DNA of 64,000 bases from Alphaproteobacteria bacterium. GTDB lineage: Bacteria; Pseudomonadota; Alphaproteobacteria; Thalassobaculales; Thalassobaculaceae. The stretch spans positions 124,001 through 188,000 of the forward strand of contig JAJEAR010000064.1 of assembly GCA_022822665.1 (NCBI GenBank). Reading direction: 5' to 3'. The position numbers and the translations under genes are program-made. Under the pieces are notes generated by a model. It had not been told where the DNA came from and did not search any database. It saw only the letters and a list, made by a program, of their open reading frames with translations. This document shows positions 62,754-64,000 of the stretch, piece by piece; positions within the stretch are counted from its first letter, which is position 1, and every line of letters begins with the position of its first letter.

Positions 62754-63635
62754 TCAATCGACCGGACACTCGAAGGGGACAATCCCACTCGCCTCAAGGA
62801 ATGCCACGATTTCGCAGATTGCGGACCACGCCTCACGAAATCCGGGTTCATTCGGAATGGTCGCATCGTTTTGGTATGACGACTCGGTCGTGGGCAAATC
62901 CTGCTCGAACGATTCAATTCCACGACAATCAATGAAGCGTGATTCGCAAGCCAATCTGAATTCGTCACCTGCCCGCATCCAGAACTGCTGATCGATCACC
63001 GGTCGCACACGGGCAATCCTGGCAAGATCGTATACGTCCTTGGCCCGGACAATCTCCCCCCGTCTGTTCATCTTGGCTCGGTATTCCGGCAAGCTGCTGA
63101 GAAACGCACGCAGTTTCTTGCCGGCGATGCGTTCCAGCGTATAGGCCAAGACAGTGGCTGCACCAATCGTCAACGGGGCGATGGAGTCTTCTCTCAGTTG
63201 CTCAGGTGCCGCGATGTCGAGTGTCAACGATGGCAGTCCTCGCACGTCACGTCGCGCAAGGTCAGATACAGAGATCCTCACGTCGTATCCGTCCCATCCC
63301 CGTGGATGTTCTGCTGGCGGCTGAGGTTCTATGCGGATTCTCTCAACCGAGTACCTGACGGGCGATTGAGCGTCGAAGTGGCGTGAAATCGCCGTCCATA
63401 GCTCCCTCTCCAAGTTTTCCTGACGCAGGGCGGGTTCTGGTACCGCGTCGACAAAGCTCTGAAACAGGTTGCTGTCGATGTCGAGCGAACGCCTTCCCAA
63501 TTCGTGAAGCCTCTCATTGAGCACGCGCGCACCCTTGAACACAAGCATCGAGTGGAGCGGAGGATGTCCCGCTAGGGACCGGAATATTTCTCCCAATACC
63601 TCTTCCTTCCAGTCTTCCGCCTCTTGAGGATGCAT
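62754..63635 (-). CDS. AbiEii-like nucleotidyltransferase toxin
   Basis: AbiEii/AbiGii-family toxins are nucleotidyltransferases; in type IV toxin-antitoxin pairs they block growth or phage spread. The 293-aa protein has the motif V-F-K-G-A-R-V-L near residue 33 and R-R-S-L-D-I-D (D-x-D) near 48, and the later R-A-K-D-V-Y-D-L-A-R motif. The usual K-G-G-T reads K-G-A-R here. It starts 3 bp after the antitoxin-like gene. Base composition is visibly less GC-rich than the neighbours, suggesting transfer. Activity is inferred. Confidence 0.8.
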   Translation of the reverse strand: MHPQEAEDWKEEVLGEIFRSLAGHPPLHSMLVFKGARVLNERLHELGRRSLDIDSNLFQSFVDAVPEPALRQENLERELWTAISRHFDAQSPVRYSVERIRIEPQPPAEHPRGWDGYDVRISVSDLARRDVRGLPSLTLDIAAPEQLREDSIAPLTIGAATVLAYTLERIAGKKLRAFLSSLPEYRAKMNRRGEIVRAKDVYDLARIARVRPVIDQQFWMRAGDEFRLACESRFIDCRGIESFEQDLPTTESSYQNDATIPNEPGFREAWSAICEIVAFLEASGIVPFECPVD

Positions 63636-63638
63636 TCC

Positions 63639-64000
63639 CTATGGCACCTCGAGACGCCAGTCCTGACTGGTGTGCACGTACTCGTATCCTGGCAGGAGCG
63701 AAATGACGGGAACCGCGTCATCATTGGCCGACCGACGCCTTGCACGATGCAGGTAATTCCTCAACGGTATCTCAAGTTCGTGCTGAAGGTGTTCGAGCAA
63801 CATGTATCCTGCGCGTCGCGTGAGCCGATGGTCTCGAATTGCCTTCAGGTAATGCAGCAGACGATCCTGATCCAGTTGTCTGCAACCCCGGCCCCATGCT
63901 TCGAAAACCACGGATGAACCACCACAGCTTAGTGGACGGTCCAATGCGTCAAGCAGTGTCTGCTCGTAAGTCGTGACCGAGTACACGGTCTTGTTCGTAT
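63639..64000 (-). CDS. AbiEi-like antitoxin/regulator, 5' truncated by the window edge
   Basis: Only the C-terminal 120 residues are visible, and the frame is open to the window end. They read V-Y-S-V-T-T-Y-E-Q-T-L-L-D-A-L-D-R-P, C-G-G-S-S-V-V-F-E-A-W and L-T-R-R-A-G-Y-M-L-L-E, the C-terminal domain pattern of AbiEi/COG5340. In that family the N-terminal winged helix represses the operon. The N terminus and promoter are outside the window. Confidence 0.78.
   Translation of the reverse strand, partial: TNKTVYSVTTYEQTLLDALDRPLSCGGSSVVFEAWGRGCRQLDQDRLLHYLKAIRDHRLTRRAGYMLLEHLQHELEIPLRNYLHRARRRSANDDAVPVISLLPGYEYVHTSQDWRLEVP

Noticed and set aside
62465..62935. A 156-codon plus-strand frame
   Set aside because: It runs over the hairpin-rich stretch and then antisense to the AbiEii-like gene; its Arg/Gly/Pro-rich text shows no domain.
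1..64000. CRISPR arrays, rRNA genes, prophage and replication origin
   Set aside because: No regularly spaced repeats, rRNA sequence, phage structural genes or DnaA-box clusters were seen while reading; a computed search could still find weak cases.

Overview
The window is high-GC DNA, by eye about two thirds G+C. It comes from a Gram-negative bacterium that is most likely an alphaproteobacterium of the Rhodospirillales kind. Two conserved blocks support this. The first is rpsB-tsf-pyrH-frr-uppS-cdsA-dxr-rseP-bamA-skp-lpxD-fabZ-lpxA-lpxI-lpxB, which uses lpxI rather than lpxH. The second is folK-rpoZ-rsh-pdxJ-acpS-lepB-rnc, next to a family 5 uracil-DNA glycosylase and a NYN-domain gene. No species can be named from the sequence alone.

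Layout. 1-142 is the tail of an MFS exporter. 169-14546 (minus) is the translation, phospholipid, isoprenoid, outer-membrane and lipid A block. 14.5-17.8 kb is gene-poor and decayed: a one-domain ParB-like gene, a small EthD-like gene, a SEC-C motif scrap and the 3' end of an IS21-type istB. 17.8-21.9 kb (minus) is a six-gene catabolic operon: a two-subunit CoA-transferase, a CaiB-type CoA-transferase and a cobalt-type nitrile hydratase/thiocyanate hydrolase made of three polypeptides. Divergent from it (22.0-24.7 kb, plus) are a ThDP-dependent enzyme and a BKACE enzyme, then a minus-strand N-formylglutamate amidohydrolase, tRNA-Val(GAC), a BisC-like molybdoenzyme, an SDR and a NIPSNAP protein. 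A PPOX-type flavoprotein and a lone OLD-family ATPase/TOPRIM gene follow on the minus strand.

32.8-38.5 kb (plus) is a probable periplasmic oxidation operon: a Rieske protein, a PQQ alcohol dehydrogenase with a lanthanide-type Asp pair, a small secreted protein, and a two-subunit molybdenum hydroxylase with a Tat signal. It ends at a strong hairpin terminator. 38.5-47.2 kb is the second housekeeping block, in which a CobW-family GTPase overlaps the end of rnc and takes the place where era is usually found. 47.2-53.9 kb holds a flavin reductase-like gene and a minus-strand series: MFS, class II aldolase, D-hydantoinase, N-carbamoylase, two Cys-containing secreted proteins and SCO1. 54.2-61.3 kb is a peptide/opine-type ABC importer in two converging halves, plus a class III aminotransferase. 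61.4-64 kb is mobile or acquired DNA: a frameshifted IS630 element, a GC-rich structured stretch and an AbiE-like toxin-antitoxin pair cut by the window edge.

The most unusual content is the split-beta nitrile hydratase operon with its CoA-transferase and ThDP/BKACE neighbours, and the Rieske/PQQ/molybdenum-hydroxylase operon. Together with the hydantoinase and ABC importer genes they suggest a heterotroph that feeds on small organic nitrogen compounds and alcohols or aldehydes.
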